Positions 1 to 6,247 of a stretch of 32,662 nucleotides of DNA are shown one piece after another. The first letter of the stretch is position 1. Each line of letters starts with the position of its first letter. The notes beneath the pieces are model-generated. The model searched no databases. It was given only the letters and a program-made list of their open reading frames with translations, and was not told where the DNA came from. Source of the stretch: a virus; IMG/VR virus record IMGVR_UViG_3300030430_001287, positions 2,346-35,007 of that record. One strand, 5' to 3'. The position numbers were made by a program, and so were the translations under genes.

Positions 1-25
1 ATCCATCACCCCTCCTTGAGCCGTT

Positions 26-55
26 GGGGACTTCGGTCCCCTTCGGTTCTTTCTT
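26..55 (+). terminator. UUCG-loop hairpin upstream of the first early gene
   Basis: A perfect 6-bp stem (GGGGAC at 26-31, GTCCCC at 36-41) closes a TTCG tetraloop, one of the most stable RNA hairpins. A pyrimidine-rich stretch follows at 42-55, but it is not a pure T run. It may be a weak intrinsic terminator or an mRNA 5'-stabilising hairpin. A palindrome copy starts 19 nt after the stem, the same arrangement as in front of the RNA polymerase gene. Confidence 0.55.
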
Positions 56-60
56 CACCT

Positions 61-74
61 CTTGTCATGACAAG
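61..74. repeat. Early-region palindrome, copy 1
   Basis: This is CTTGTCATGACAAG, a perfect 14-bp inverted repeat. Its last bases overlap the ribosome-binding site AAGGAG (72-77) of the gene starting at 84. A protein bound here could cover the start of the transcript or the translation start region. An RNA hairpin would have only a 5-bp stem and 4-nt loop, so a DNA-level operator is the more likely role. Confidence 0.95.
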
Positions 75-83
75 GAGTCACCC

Positions 84-830
84 ATGATTTTCTACGAAGG
101 CACATCTCAACTCGACGGTCAGCCCATCGTGGGCATCATGACTGGTCATCGCAAACCATCATCCAATCCCAAGACTGGCTTCATGGCTCAGACTTGGATC
201 ATCCGACAAGACATTCACCCATCTGCTGCCATCAAGAGTGGCGAGGACTACAGCATCTGTGGTGACTGCGTGCATCGCCGCGATCCCGCCACGGGCAAGC
301 GTACATGCTACGTCAATCAGATGGGGCCAGCCGCTGTGTTTCGCACATACAAGGCAGGCAAGTATAAAAAACTATCACCTCGGTCGCTGTCTTACGCTCG
401 CTCGCTCCGTGTTGGCTCGTACGGCGACCCTGCCATGATCCCCCTCGATGTCTGGCAGTCCCTGCTTTCTCGCTTTGATCGCTGGACTGGGTACACGCAT
501 CAATGGCAGTGGTGCGATCCTGCATACGCCAAGTTCTGCATGGCATCCGTGGAGTCCGACGAGGACCAGCGGCTCGCTGAGGACTTGGGGTATCGCTGCT
601 TCCGCGTCAGGTCTTGTCATGACAAGCACGACGGCTTCATCACATGCCCTGCTTCCGAGGAGGCGGGCAAACGTACAACCTGCGAACGCTGCACATTGTG
701 CGCAGGCAACTTCGATCACAAATCTGGTAGACCGCCCCACATCCAGATCACTGTGCATGGCGTTGGGGCAAGTTCTTTTCAGGAAGGAGCAAGTCATCGC
801 ACGATCCCACATCGTGTCGTTCAAGCGTGA
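84..830 (+). CDS. Conserved phage protein with cysteine clusters
   Basis: The product is 248 aa. ATG 84 is chosen because AAGGAG (72-77) lies 6 nt upstream; the frame stays open back to a TTG at 24 that has no ribosome-binding site. Seven cysteines sit in metal-site-like groups: C59/C62/C75 near the N terminus and C188/C200/C203/C206 (CxxCxxC) near the C terminus. Blocks such as GSYGDPAMIP (111-120) and TGYTHQW (135-141) look like a family of hypothetical proteins I recall from tailed phages. No enzymatic role can be assigned. Residues 177-181 (SCHDK) are encoded by palindrome copy 2, in a stretch that looks like a variable linker. As the first early gene it is probably made by host RNA polymerase. 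Confidence 0.85.
   Translation: MIFYEGTSQLDGQPIVGIMTGHRKPSSNPKTGFMAQTWIIRQDIHPSAAIKSGEDYSICGDCVHRRDPATGKRTCYVNQMGPAAVFRTYKAGKYKKLSPRSLSYARSLRVGSYGDPAMIPLDVWQSLLSRFDRWTGYTHQWQWCDPAYAKFCMASVESDEDQRLAEDLGYRCFRVRSCHDKHDGFITCPASEEAGKRTTCERCTLCAGNFDHKSGRPPHIQITVHGVGASSFQEGASHRTIPHRVVQA
613..626. repeat. Early-region palindrome, copy 2 (intragenic)
   Basis: Identical 14-bp palindrome inside the first early gene. With the preceding T it reads in frame as Ser-Cys-His-Asp-Lys. Confidence 0.95.
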
Positions 831-969
831 ACTAGTGCAGAAAGCACACGCTGCAAAATCTGCTGCTGCCGTACGTTTGGCACAGCGTCTTTTATCTCAA
901 CACCGTGAGTTACTCACAAGTGAGGAAATCAAATGGCTGGAATCAATCAGCAATTCTCGTTCAACATGA
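757..969 (+). CDS. Small hypothetical basic protein
   Basis: An open frame of 70 aa from ATG 757, bridging the 3' end of the first gene and the start of the next (933). Without it there would be about 100 uncovered bases in an otherwise tightly packed region. The C-terminal two thirds (from about FKRELVQKAH) is helical, rich in Ala, Lys and Arg, and looks like a real small protein. The start is unsure: ATG 757 lacks a ribosome-binding site, and GTG 814 would give 51 aa. A strong AGGAAGGAG lies at 781-789, but no standard start codon follows at good spacing. Function unknown. Confidence 0.45.
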   Translation: MALGQVLFRKEQVIARSHIVSFKRELVQKAHAAKSAAAVRLAQRLLSQHRELLTSEEIKWLESISNSRST

Positions 970-1253
970 CTCTTGATGGCGCACATGCGTTGCACATCGG
1001 ACGGCACTCAGTCATGGGTGAGCCGTTCAAGGAGTTTGGCTACGTCACTCTTGAAGCGACCAACGTACACGCCAGACATGCCAAGCAACTGACCATCTGG
1101 TTTGACAATCGTCTCGATGATGAGGGCCAGTCCGGCTTGACCATCACCGACATCGCACAGTTCGGTTTGTCACTGGCCTCGTGGGCTGCTGACCGCAAGG
1201 CCGAGTCTATCGAAAAGGCAGAAGCACAACTCAAGGAGATTACCGATGCCTAA
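933..1253 (+). CDS. Hypothetical early protein
   Basis: The product is 106 aa. ATG 933 follows GAGGA at 922-926 with about 6 nt spacing. The protein is acidic towards its C terminus and ends in a helical segment rich in Ala, Glu and Lys. No signal peptide, membrane segment or known motif was seen. Its stop codon overlaps the start of the next gene at 1246, so the two are probably translationally coupled. I do not recognise the family. Confidence 0.75.
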   Translation: MAGINQQFSFNMTLDGAHALHIGRHSVMGEPFKEFGYVTLEATNVHARHAKQLTIWFDNRLDDEGQSGLTITDIAQFGLSLASWAADRKAESIEKAEAQLKEITDA

Positions 1254-1581
1254 CAAACACTTCACCCTTTCATTCCAAGCAGACATCAAGGTCAACGAGG
1301 ACATCGAGTACTTGGTGCGGGAACTCAATCACGAGAACCTGTCCAACGGCTCCATGCTCAAGACCAACAAGTCTGAGATTCTTCGTCGCATCGTGTCCGC
1401 TGGACTCAAGACTGAGTTGGGCCGATTGCGTCAACGCAAGATTGCCGAACTTGATCAACTCGTTGGCAACTCTTGTCATGACAAGACCGCTGAAGAAGCA
1501 AGGCAGTACGCCGTCAAAATCACCAACCCCAACATCTACAAGAAAACACAGGAGGCTTACCAAAATGGTTGCAATGACTAA
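1246..1581 (+). CDS. Hypothetical early protein, possible ribbon-helix-helix-like segment
   Basis: The product is 111 aa. ATG 1246 is preceded by AAGGAG and overlaps the end of the upstream gene. Residues 3-18 look like a beta strand followed by a turn. Residues 41-58 (NKSEILRRIVSAGLKTEL) resemble the first helix of Arc/MetJ-type ribbon-helix-helix regulators, where a Ser/Thr-x-Ser-Glu-Ile-Ile-Arg pattern is typical. The match is short and from memory, so DNA binding is only a suggestion. Residues 76-80 (SCHDK) are encoded by palindrome copy 3. Such a protein would be a natural candidate to bind the early-region palindromes, since this fold recognises short inverted repeats as dimers. Confidence 0.8.
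   Translation: MPNKHFTLSFQADIKVNEDIEYLVRELNHENLSNGSMLKTNKSEILRRIVSAGLKTELGRLRQRKIAELDQLVGNSCHDKTAEEARQYAVKITNPNIYKKTQEAYQNGCND
1472..1485. repeat. Early-region palindrome, copy 3 (intragenic)
   Basis: Identical 14-bp palindrome, extended to 16 bp here by a flanking T and A. It is read in the same phase as copy 2, again giving SCHDK, within the gene at 1246-1581. Confidence 0.95.
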
Positions 1582-2431
1582 CCCACCCAAACCCACCCCG
1601 TTCGATCCGGGGAACTGGGGCGACATCGTGGATGACAAGACCATCCAAAACCTTCCCACTCCCACCCAGTATCCGCACACCTACCGCGTGCTGCCTCATG
1701 GCACGTTCGTGGACATGGCGGAGCGGCTCCTTGAGTCTCACGGGTTCACCCTGTCCGAGCCAGTCCACTATGCGGCTGCTCCGGTCAAGAACCCCAAGAT
1801 CAAGGACCACAAGAAGTACGGGAGGTTCCTGTCCCTGTACGGGATCTCTCGGCCTGACCTTCCTGAGACGGGCGACCGTTGGTGGGAGTTTGCCTTGACC
1901 AACTCATACGACATGTCCACACGGGCTGGCGGTGCGTTGGGCGAGCGTGTCCAAGTCTGCTCCAACGGCATGACTCTGGGCAAGGTCGCAGGCAAAGTGT
2001 CCAAGAAGCACATGCGTGGCCTCGGCTCCGAGGATGACGGCTTCGAGTCCCTGTACAACATGCTCGATGCTTGCATCAGCGGCATTCCGTCAGTGGCTCA
2101 GGATCGTGTGCGGCGGGTGGAATGGATGAAGAGTACGGAGTGCAGTGATGACGATGCCAAGCACTGCATCATGGAGGCTGCACGCGAGAGTGTCATTGGT
2201 GCTGCGGCGACAATGCGTGTTCTCAGTCACTGGGAGTCTCCAGAGCATCCAGAGTTCCGTGAACGCACCGTAGACTCGCTCTACAACGCCTTCACCTCCA
2301 ACGACCGTGGTCGCAATGTGATCACGCAAGCGTCCCGCTTCGGGCGGCTCGACAAGATTCTCAACGACCGCTTTGTCCCCGTTGATGTGACCAGTCGCAT
2401 TGATGATTCCCTGTCAGCGGCTGAGTTCTAA
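1565..2431 (+). CDS. DUF932-like phage/plasmid protein
   Basis: The product is 288 aa. ATG 1565 follows AGGAGG by about 9 nt and overlaps the upstream gene by 17 bp; a second ATG lies at 1574. The central block ALTNSYDMSTRAGG followed by ERVQVCSNGM fits the pattern (Asn-Ser-x-Asp ... Val-Cys-Ser-Asn-Gly) I associate with DUF932, a family common on phages and plasmids and of unknown biochemical function. The YPHTYRVLPHGTFVDMAERL segment would be the usual N-terminal part. The gene ends just before palindrome copy 4. It is the largest early gene besides the polymerase, and its role during takeover is unknown. Confidence 0.85.
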   Translation: MVAMTNPPKPTPFDPGNWGDIVDDKTIQNLPTPTQYPHTYRVLPHGTFVDMAERLLESHGFTLSEPVHYAAAPVKNPKIKDHKKYGRFLSLYGISRPDLPETGDRWWEFALTNSYDMSTRAGGALGERVQVCSNGMTLGKVAGKVSKKHMRGLGSEDDGFESLYNMLDACISGIPSVAQDRVRRVEWMKSTECSDDDAKHCIMEAARESVIGAAATMRVLSHWESPEHPEFRERTVDSLYNAFTSNDRGRNVITQASRFGRLDKILNDRFVPVDVTSRIDDSLSAAEF

Positions 2432-2433
2432 CC

Positions 2434-2447
2434 CTTGTCATGACAAG
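2434..2447. repeat. Early-region palindrome, copy 4 (intergenic)
   Basis: Identical 14-bp palindrome starting 2 bp after the stop codon at 2431 and 5 bp before a long hairpin (2453-2497). Confidence 0.95.
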
Positions 2448-2452
2448 ACCGT

Positions 2453-2497
2453 TGGTCTGCCACCCTCAGTTCGAGATGGGCTGGGGGTGGTGGGCCA
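2453..2497 (+). other. Long intergenic RNA hairpin
   Basis: Bases 2453-2469 pair with 2481-2497 in a 17-bp stem with several G-T wobbles and an 11-nt loop; the inner 10 bp (2460-2469 with 2481-2490) contain one wobble. No T run follows, so it is not a classical terminator. The ribosome-binding site AAGGAG of the next gene starts immediately after it. An RNase III-type processing site, as used between T7 early genes, is one possibility; an mRNA stabiliser is another. Confidence 0.6.
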
Positions 2498-2511
2498 GCA
2501 AGGAGTAAAAA

Positions 2512-2775
2512 ATGAGACTACCAAGAAATGATTGGTATGCGTGTACGAACAGCGGGTTCACTCGCGTTGGTCAATGCACGCTTGAAATTGCACGTTCACA
2601 AGCACGACGCATGCTGGGCGAGCAGGAGTTCATTCTGTTCACCGCGTATCAACTGCCCCAACTCAAAAGCCGCGTGGAGAGTACGATGGCGTACCACGAG
2701 GACTTGGAGGAGGAGCATACGGAGAACATGCGTCACGATGCCGAGACAGGCAGAGAGGATCCTGACGATGAGTGA
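2512..2775 (+). CDS. Hypothetical early protein
   Basis: The product is 87 aa. ATG 2512 follows AAGGAG with good spacing, directly downstream of a hairpin. The N-terminal half is mixed; the C-terminal 25 residues are strongly acidic (many Glu and Asp). No cysteine cluster, signal peptide or membrane segment. T7-like phages often carry small acidic early proteins that inhibit host enzymes, but nothing in the sequence points to a target. It overlaps the next gene by 8 bp. Confidence 0.75.
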   Translation: MRLPRNDWYACTNSGFTRVGQCTLEIARSQARRMLGEQEFILFTAYQLPQLKSRVESTMAYHEDLEEEHTENMRHDAETGREDPDDE

Positions 2776-3115
2776 TTACGAACGTATCTACAACAAAGAG
2801 TGTGAGACGGTTCAAGGCGAACTGTTTGACTTCGACCACGTTGCAATCTCCAACGACCGGACTGAGTTGATTCTGCCTGAGGGCAAACTCAAACGCATTC
2901 ACATCAACCAGCATGTCATCCGTGCCAACTCAAAGCGGGAGGAGCGTAAGCCCCCGATCACCATCAAGACCTCCGATGGGAATCACAAAGGCTGGTCGGT
3001 TGACATTCACGGTGTCAGTCAGGTCGTGTATCGTCCCGACAAACCACTCAATTGCGGTGCAAAAGTTTGGATGGAAACCACCGCAGCCGTAACACTTAGC
3101 CTTACTCCAGAGTAA
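2768..3115 (+). CDS. Hypothetical early protein
   Basis: The product is 115 aa. ATG 2768 sits inside the 3' end of the preceding gene, giving tight coupling. The frame is open further upstream to 2528, but that part runs against the preceding gene and has no start signal. The protein alternates short predicted strands with charged turns and contains two cysteines that do not form a recognisable site. Function unknown. It is the last gene before the terminator and the RNA polymerase gene. Confidence 0.75.
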   Translation: MSDYERIYNKECETVQGELFDFDHVAISNDRTELILPEGKLKRIHINQHVIRANSKREERKPPITIKTSDGNHKGWSVDIHGVSQVVYRPDKPLNCGAKVWMETTAAVTLSLTPE

Positions 3116-3134
3116 GATCAACTACCTCCTTGCT

Positions 3135-3148
3135 CTTGTCATGACAAG
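3135..3148. repeat. Early-region palindrome, copy 5 (intergenic)
   Basis: Identical palindrome, 16 bp with its flanking T and A, lying between the last early gene and the terminator. It is 80 bp from copy 6, and the terminator lies between them. Confidence 0.95.
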
Positions 3149-3164
3149 AGTGCTTCACTTGTGT

Positions 3165-3203
3165 CCCCCTGTATGACTTCGGTTGTACAGGGGGCTTTTT
3201 TTT
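3165..3203 (+). terminator. Intrinsic terminator before the RNA polymerase gene
   Basis: A 13-bp stem (3165-3177 with 3182-3194), perfect for the outer 9 bp and with two G-T wobbles near the loop, is closed by a TTCG tetraloop. Eight Ts follow at 3196-3203. This is a classical rho-independent terminator and should stop most early transcripts before the polymerase gene. Any readthrough, or a promoter downstream, would then set how much phage RNA polymerase is made. Confidence 0.93.
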
Positions 3204-3211
3204 GGTATGCT
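3183..3211 (+). promoter_or_regulatory. Candidate sigma-70 promoter for the RNA polymerase gene
   Basis: An extended -10 element (TGG then TATGCT, 3203-3211) lies 17 bp after TTGTAC (3183-3188), a poor -35. Transcription would start near 3218, inside palindrome copy 6, which would place that copy as an operator at +1. The -35 lies within the terminator stem. The match is modest and was made by eye. Confidence 0.4.
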
Positions 3212-3214
3212 GGT

Positions 3215-3228
3215 CTTGTCATGACAAG
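3215..3228. repeat. Early-region palindrome, copy 6, at the RNA polymerase start
   Basis: Identical palindrome (16 bp with flanking T and A). Its 3' end supplies the first bases of the ribosome-binding site AAGAGG (3226-3231) of the RNA polymerase gene, mirroring copy 1 and the first early gene. Confidence 0.95.
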
Positions 3229-3236
3229 AGGTGTGC

Positions 3237-5630
3237 ATGGGTAAAACGCAGCAAGAACTTGAAGCCGAGATGATTGATCTGGGCAAGGAACGCTACCGCC
3301 ACAAGGTGAAGCGGGCCAAAGAAACCAAGATGGAGACAACTACGCCAGTGGGCCGCAACCTGCTGCGTGGTGCTGTGGAGAACTTGGAGCAGGGCATCGA
3401 GACATGGCTGGCTGCGAATCGTCGTAAGCCCGGACGTAGACATCGTGCTGCCCCCTACATCGAGATGCTGCCAGCAGGAGTTGTCAGTGCTATCACATGT
3501 CGGTCGCTGTTGGATTCAATCAGCATGGAGAAAAAAATCACACCCACGGCTGCTGCCATCGCTCGCCTGCTGGAAGACGAGTTGATCTTTCGTGCTGTCG
3601 CTGAACAGGAGCCTGCTCTTTGGAAGCAGATGCACCGCGTCATTGATCGACACAAATCACAAAAGACCAAGAGCAAGTTCATCAACCAGACATTGAAGTA
3701 CCACGAGATGGGCATCAGTCGCTGGGACAAGAAAGATGCAGTCGCTGTCGGCCTGACTCTCATCGAGTTGATGCAGATGTATACAGGCATCATTGAGATC
3801 AATACTCGTAAGGACAACAGGGGCAAATCATACACTTACCTTCGTGCGACAGACGGTATAATGGAGTGGATGAGGAAAGGACATGAGGAGGCTGAGGTAT
3901 TGTTCCCGGTATGGTTGCCATCCGTGGATCGCCCTGTGGACTGGGCCAACCCTTTCATCGGTGGGTACGCAGCCATCAACATCAGGCATCGCCCGCTGGT
4001 CAAGACGCAGGACGCGGCCTACCTCGATGAGTTGGGTGTCACGCCTATGGACGATGTGTACAGGGCAGTGAATACACTCCAGAGGGTGCCAGTCCGCTAT
4101 CACGGCACGGTCGCTGCGGCGGTCCAGTGGGCTTGGGACAAAGCGTTGCCTATTGGTGGTCTGCCCTCAATGGAAGATCACGAGATACCCAACAAGCCTC
4201 TTGATATTGATACAAACAGTGAGGCTCGGAAGCGGTGGCGTAAGGATGCTGCACGGGTTCACTTTGAGAATGAGCGGCAAAAGTCCAAGCGTCTGCAAGT
4301 GATGAAGACCATGCAGGTCATGAATCGCTTCAAAGACAACAGGGTGTACTTCCCCGGCAATCTGGACTTCAGGGGGCGATGGTACTACATACCTCACTAT
4401 TGGCAACCACAAGGCCCACCGTGGACGAAAGCGACTCTGAGGTTTGACAGCGGGGCCAAGATCACGGATTCCGGTGCCAAATGGCTTTGGATCAATGCAG
4501 CCAATAAGTGGGGGCTTGATAAAGAACCCTTTACCGATCGACATAAATGGACCGATGACAATATCGAGATGATCAAGGCGATTGGTAAGGAACCAACGTC
4601 AAATCTGGAATGGACAAAAGCAGACGATCCATTCGGCTTTGTGGCGGCTTGTCACGAAATTTCAGAACTGCACTTGCAGGGGTCCGCGTTTCGCACTACG
4701 CTCCCGATCTCTCTTGACGCAACAACGCAAGGCTTGCAGATTTACTCCATGCTGCTTCGGGATCCAGTGTCCGCCTTGTCTACAAACGTGCTGCCGCACC
4801 ACGAGCCATCTGATACTTATCAGTTGGTGGCTGATCGCGTTATTCAGAAACTCCAAGAGAGTTCTGACTCATACGCAAAGAAGTGGCTTGAGTTTGGCAT
4901 CACCCGTTCATGTACAAAGCGGCAGACGATGACTTTGTGCTATGGCTCCACCTTCTACTCCTGTCAGTCGTACACCGCAGAGTGGTTTTACAAGGAGTTG
5001 CAAGGAGGAAAAGAAAACCCGTTCGTCGATGAAACCTACGCACCGTGTAACTTTCTTGCCGGTCTTATTTGGGAAGCAATCAACGAAGTAGTAGGAGCAG
5101 CACACACTTGCATGGAGTGGCTCAGAGAGTGTGCCAAAGTCATGCTTGAACACGATGTCACACCACGGTGGATGACACCGAATGGCTTTCCAGTCAAGAT
5201 GCGTTACGAAAACTACGACTCACAGACTGTCAAGACAATCGTGGCAGGCAACGTGCGGCGACATCGCATCAACGTCGAGAACGGAACGACAAGTAAACGC
5301 AAAACAGTGAACGGCATCTGTGCAAACCTTGTTCACTCTTTTGATGGCATTGGTGGCATCTTTGGACTGACTCTGTTGAAGTGTTTGGATAAAGGAGTAA
5401 ACAATGTCTTTGGTGTGCATGATGCTGCTTCTGTGTTGGCGACCGACTGTGACCTGTTCAACAAAGCAGTGCGTGAAGCCACCGTCGAAATCTTCAGTGA
5501 AGACTGGTTGGGAAAAATCGAAGAAATGTTCTTGACCCTGTTGCCATCTGGAGTACACTTACCTCCCGCTCCCCAACGTGGGGATTTGGATATCACCAAG
5601 GTGTTAGAGTCACCTTACTACTGGAATTGA
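3237..5630 (+). CDS. Single-subunit DNA-directed RNA polymerase (T7 gp1-like)
   Basis: The product is 797 aa, against 883 in T7. ATG 3237 is preceded by AAGAGG with 5 nt spacing; GTG 3231 is in frame but lies in the ribosome-binding site. The T7-type N-terminal domain is present. Palm and fingers motifs are intact: DFRGRWY near residue 377, the first catalytic Asp in SLDATTQG (D494, T7 D537), motif B RSCTKRQTMTLCYG with K561 and Y569 (T7 K631, Y639), and motif C GVHDAAS with D729 (T7 D812). A T7 surface loop between D537 and K631 is absent. The promoter-specificity region (around GNVRRHRINVENG) differs strongly from T7, so its promoters will not look like T7 promoters. It transcribes the middle and late genes that follow. 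Confidence 0.97.
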   Translation: MGKTQQELEAEMIDLGKERYRHKVKRAKETKMETTTPVGRNLLRGAVENLEQGIETWLAANRRKPGRRHRAAPYIEMLPAGVVSAITCRSLLDSISMEKKITPTAAAIARLLEDELIFRAVAEQEPALWKQMHRVIDRHKSQKTKSKFINQTLKYHEMGISRWDKKDAVAVGLTLIELMQMYTGIIEINTRKDNRGKSYTYLRATDGIMEWMRKGHEEAEVLFPVWLPSVDRPVDWANPFIGGYAAINIRHRPLVKTQDAAYLDELGVTPMDDVYRAVNTLQRVPVRYHGTVAAAVQWAWDKALPIGGLPSMEDHEIPNKPLDIDTNSEARKRWRKDAARVHFENERQKSKRLQVMKTMQVMNRFKDNRVYFPGNLDFRGRWYYIPHYWQPQGPPWTKATLRFDSGAKITDSGAKWLWINAANKWGLDKEPFTDRHKWTDDNIEMIKAIGKEPTSNLEWTKADDPFGFVAACHEISELHLQGSAFRTTLPISLDATTQGLQIYSMLLRDPVSALSTNVLPHHEPSDTYQLVADRVIQKLQESSDSYAKKWLEFGITRSCTKRQTMTLCYGSTFYSCQSYTAEWFYKELQGGKENPFVDETYAPCNFLAGLIWEAINEVVGAAHTCMEWLRECAKVMLEHDVTPRWMTPNGFPVKMRYENYDSQTVKTIVAGNVRRHRINVENGTTSKRKTVNGICANLVHSFDGIGGIFGLTLLKCLDKGVNNVFGVHDAASVLATDCDLFNKAVREATVEIFSEDWLGKIEEMFLTLLPSGVHLPPAPQRGDLDITKVLESPYYWN

Positions 5631-5641
5631 AAGGATTCCCT

Positions 5642-6247
5642 ATGCGACGTACTCTTACCAAGTACACAACCAGCGTGGGCATTGCCCGTTACCCGCACCT
5701 GTCTGAACCGGACACCAAGTTCGACGAAGACGGCGTTTACACCACCCAACTGATTCTCGATACCGATGATGTCGAAGAGTTGGAGGGTTTGATCGAAGCC
5801 GCCAAGAACGAGTTGGCTGACGAGATCCGATCTCAAAAGCCCAACACCAAGTTCAAAGATGGTGCAAGCCCAATCATGGATCACGACGAAGATGCAACCA
5901 AGCGAATCGTCAAGTTCAAACTCAAAGCCAAGGGTGGCAAAGGTTCCGAGACTTGGGACCAAAAGCCAGCCATCTTCGATGCCAAGGCAAAGCCCTTCAC
6001 CGGCAGCGAGAACATCGGCGGCGGAAGCAAGATCAAAGTGTCCTGCGAGATCGTCCCCTACCACACTGCATTGGCTGGCCTCGGTGTCTCACTCCGACTC
6101 AAGGCTGTGCAAGTGATCGACCTCGTGGAGTTCACCGGCAAGACTGGTGATGCTTCGGCTCACGGCTTCTCAGAAGAAGAAGGTTTTGATTCAAGTAGCG
6201 TGGAGACTCAGACCTCCCATGCTACCGACGAAGACATCCCCTTCTGA
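5642..6247 (+). CDS. Single-stranded DNA-binding protein (T7 gp2.5-like)
   Basis: The product is 201 aa, against 232 in T7. ATG 5642 follows AAGGA with 7 nt spacing. The body is a beta-rich OB-fold-like domain starting RRTLTKYTTSVGIARYPHL. The end is an acidic, flexible tail rich in Ser, Glu and Asp finishing in DEDIPF, the tip type with which SSB proteins recruit partner replication proteins. It should coat single-stranded DNA at the fork and coordinate the primase-helicase and polymerase. It lies directly downstream of the RNA polymerase gene and its 3' end overlaps the resolvase gene. Confidence 0.9.
   Translation: MRRTLTKYTTSVGIARYPHLSEPDTKFDEDGVYTTQLILDTDDVEELEGLIEAAKNELADEIRSQKPNTKFKDGASPIMDHDEDATKRIVKFKLKAKGGKGSETWDQKPAIFDAKAKPFTGSENIGGGSKIKVSCEIVPYHTALAGLGVSLRLKAVQVIDLVEFTGKTGDASAHGFSEEEGFDSSSVETQTSHATDEDIPF

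Noticed and set aside
24-83. Upstream extension of the first early gene from a TTG at 24
   Set aside because: No ribosome-binding site, and it would run through the hairpin and palindrome; ATG 84 has AAGGAG at correct spacing.
448-756. Upstream part of the open frame ending at 969
   Set aside because: It lies wholly inside the first early gene in another frame and has shadow-like composition; only the 3' part is a plausible gene.
375-824. Antisense open frame of 149 aa
   Set aside because: It is the reverse-strand shadow of the first early gene; all supported genes are on the + strand and it has no start signal.
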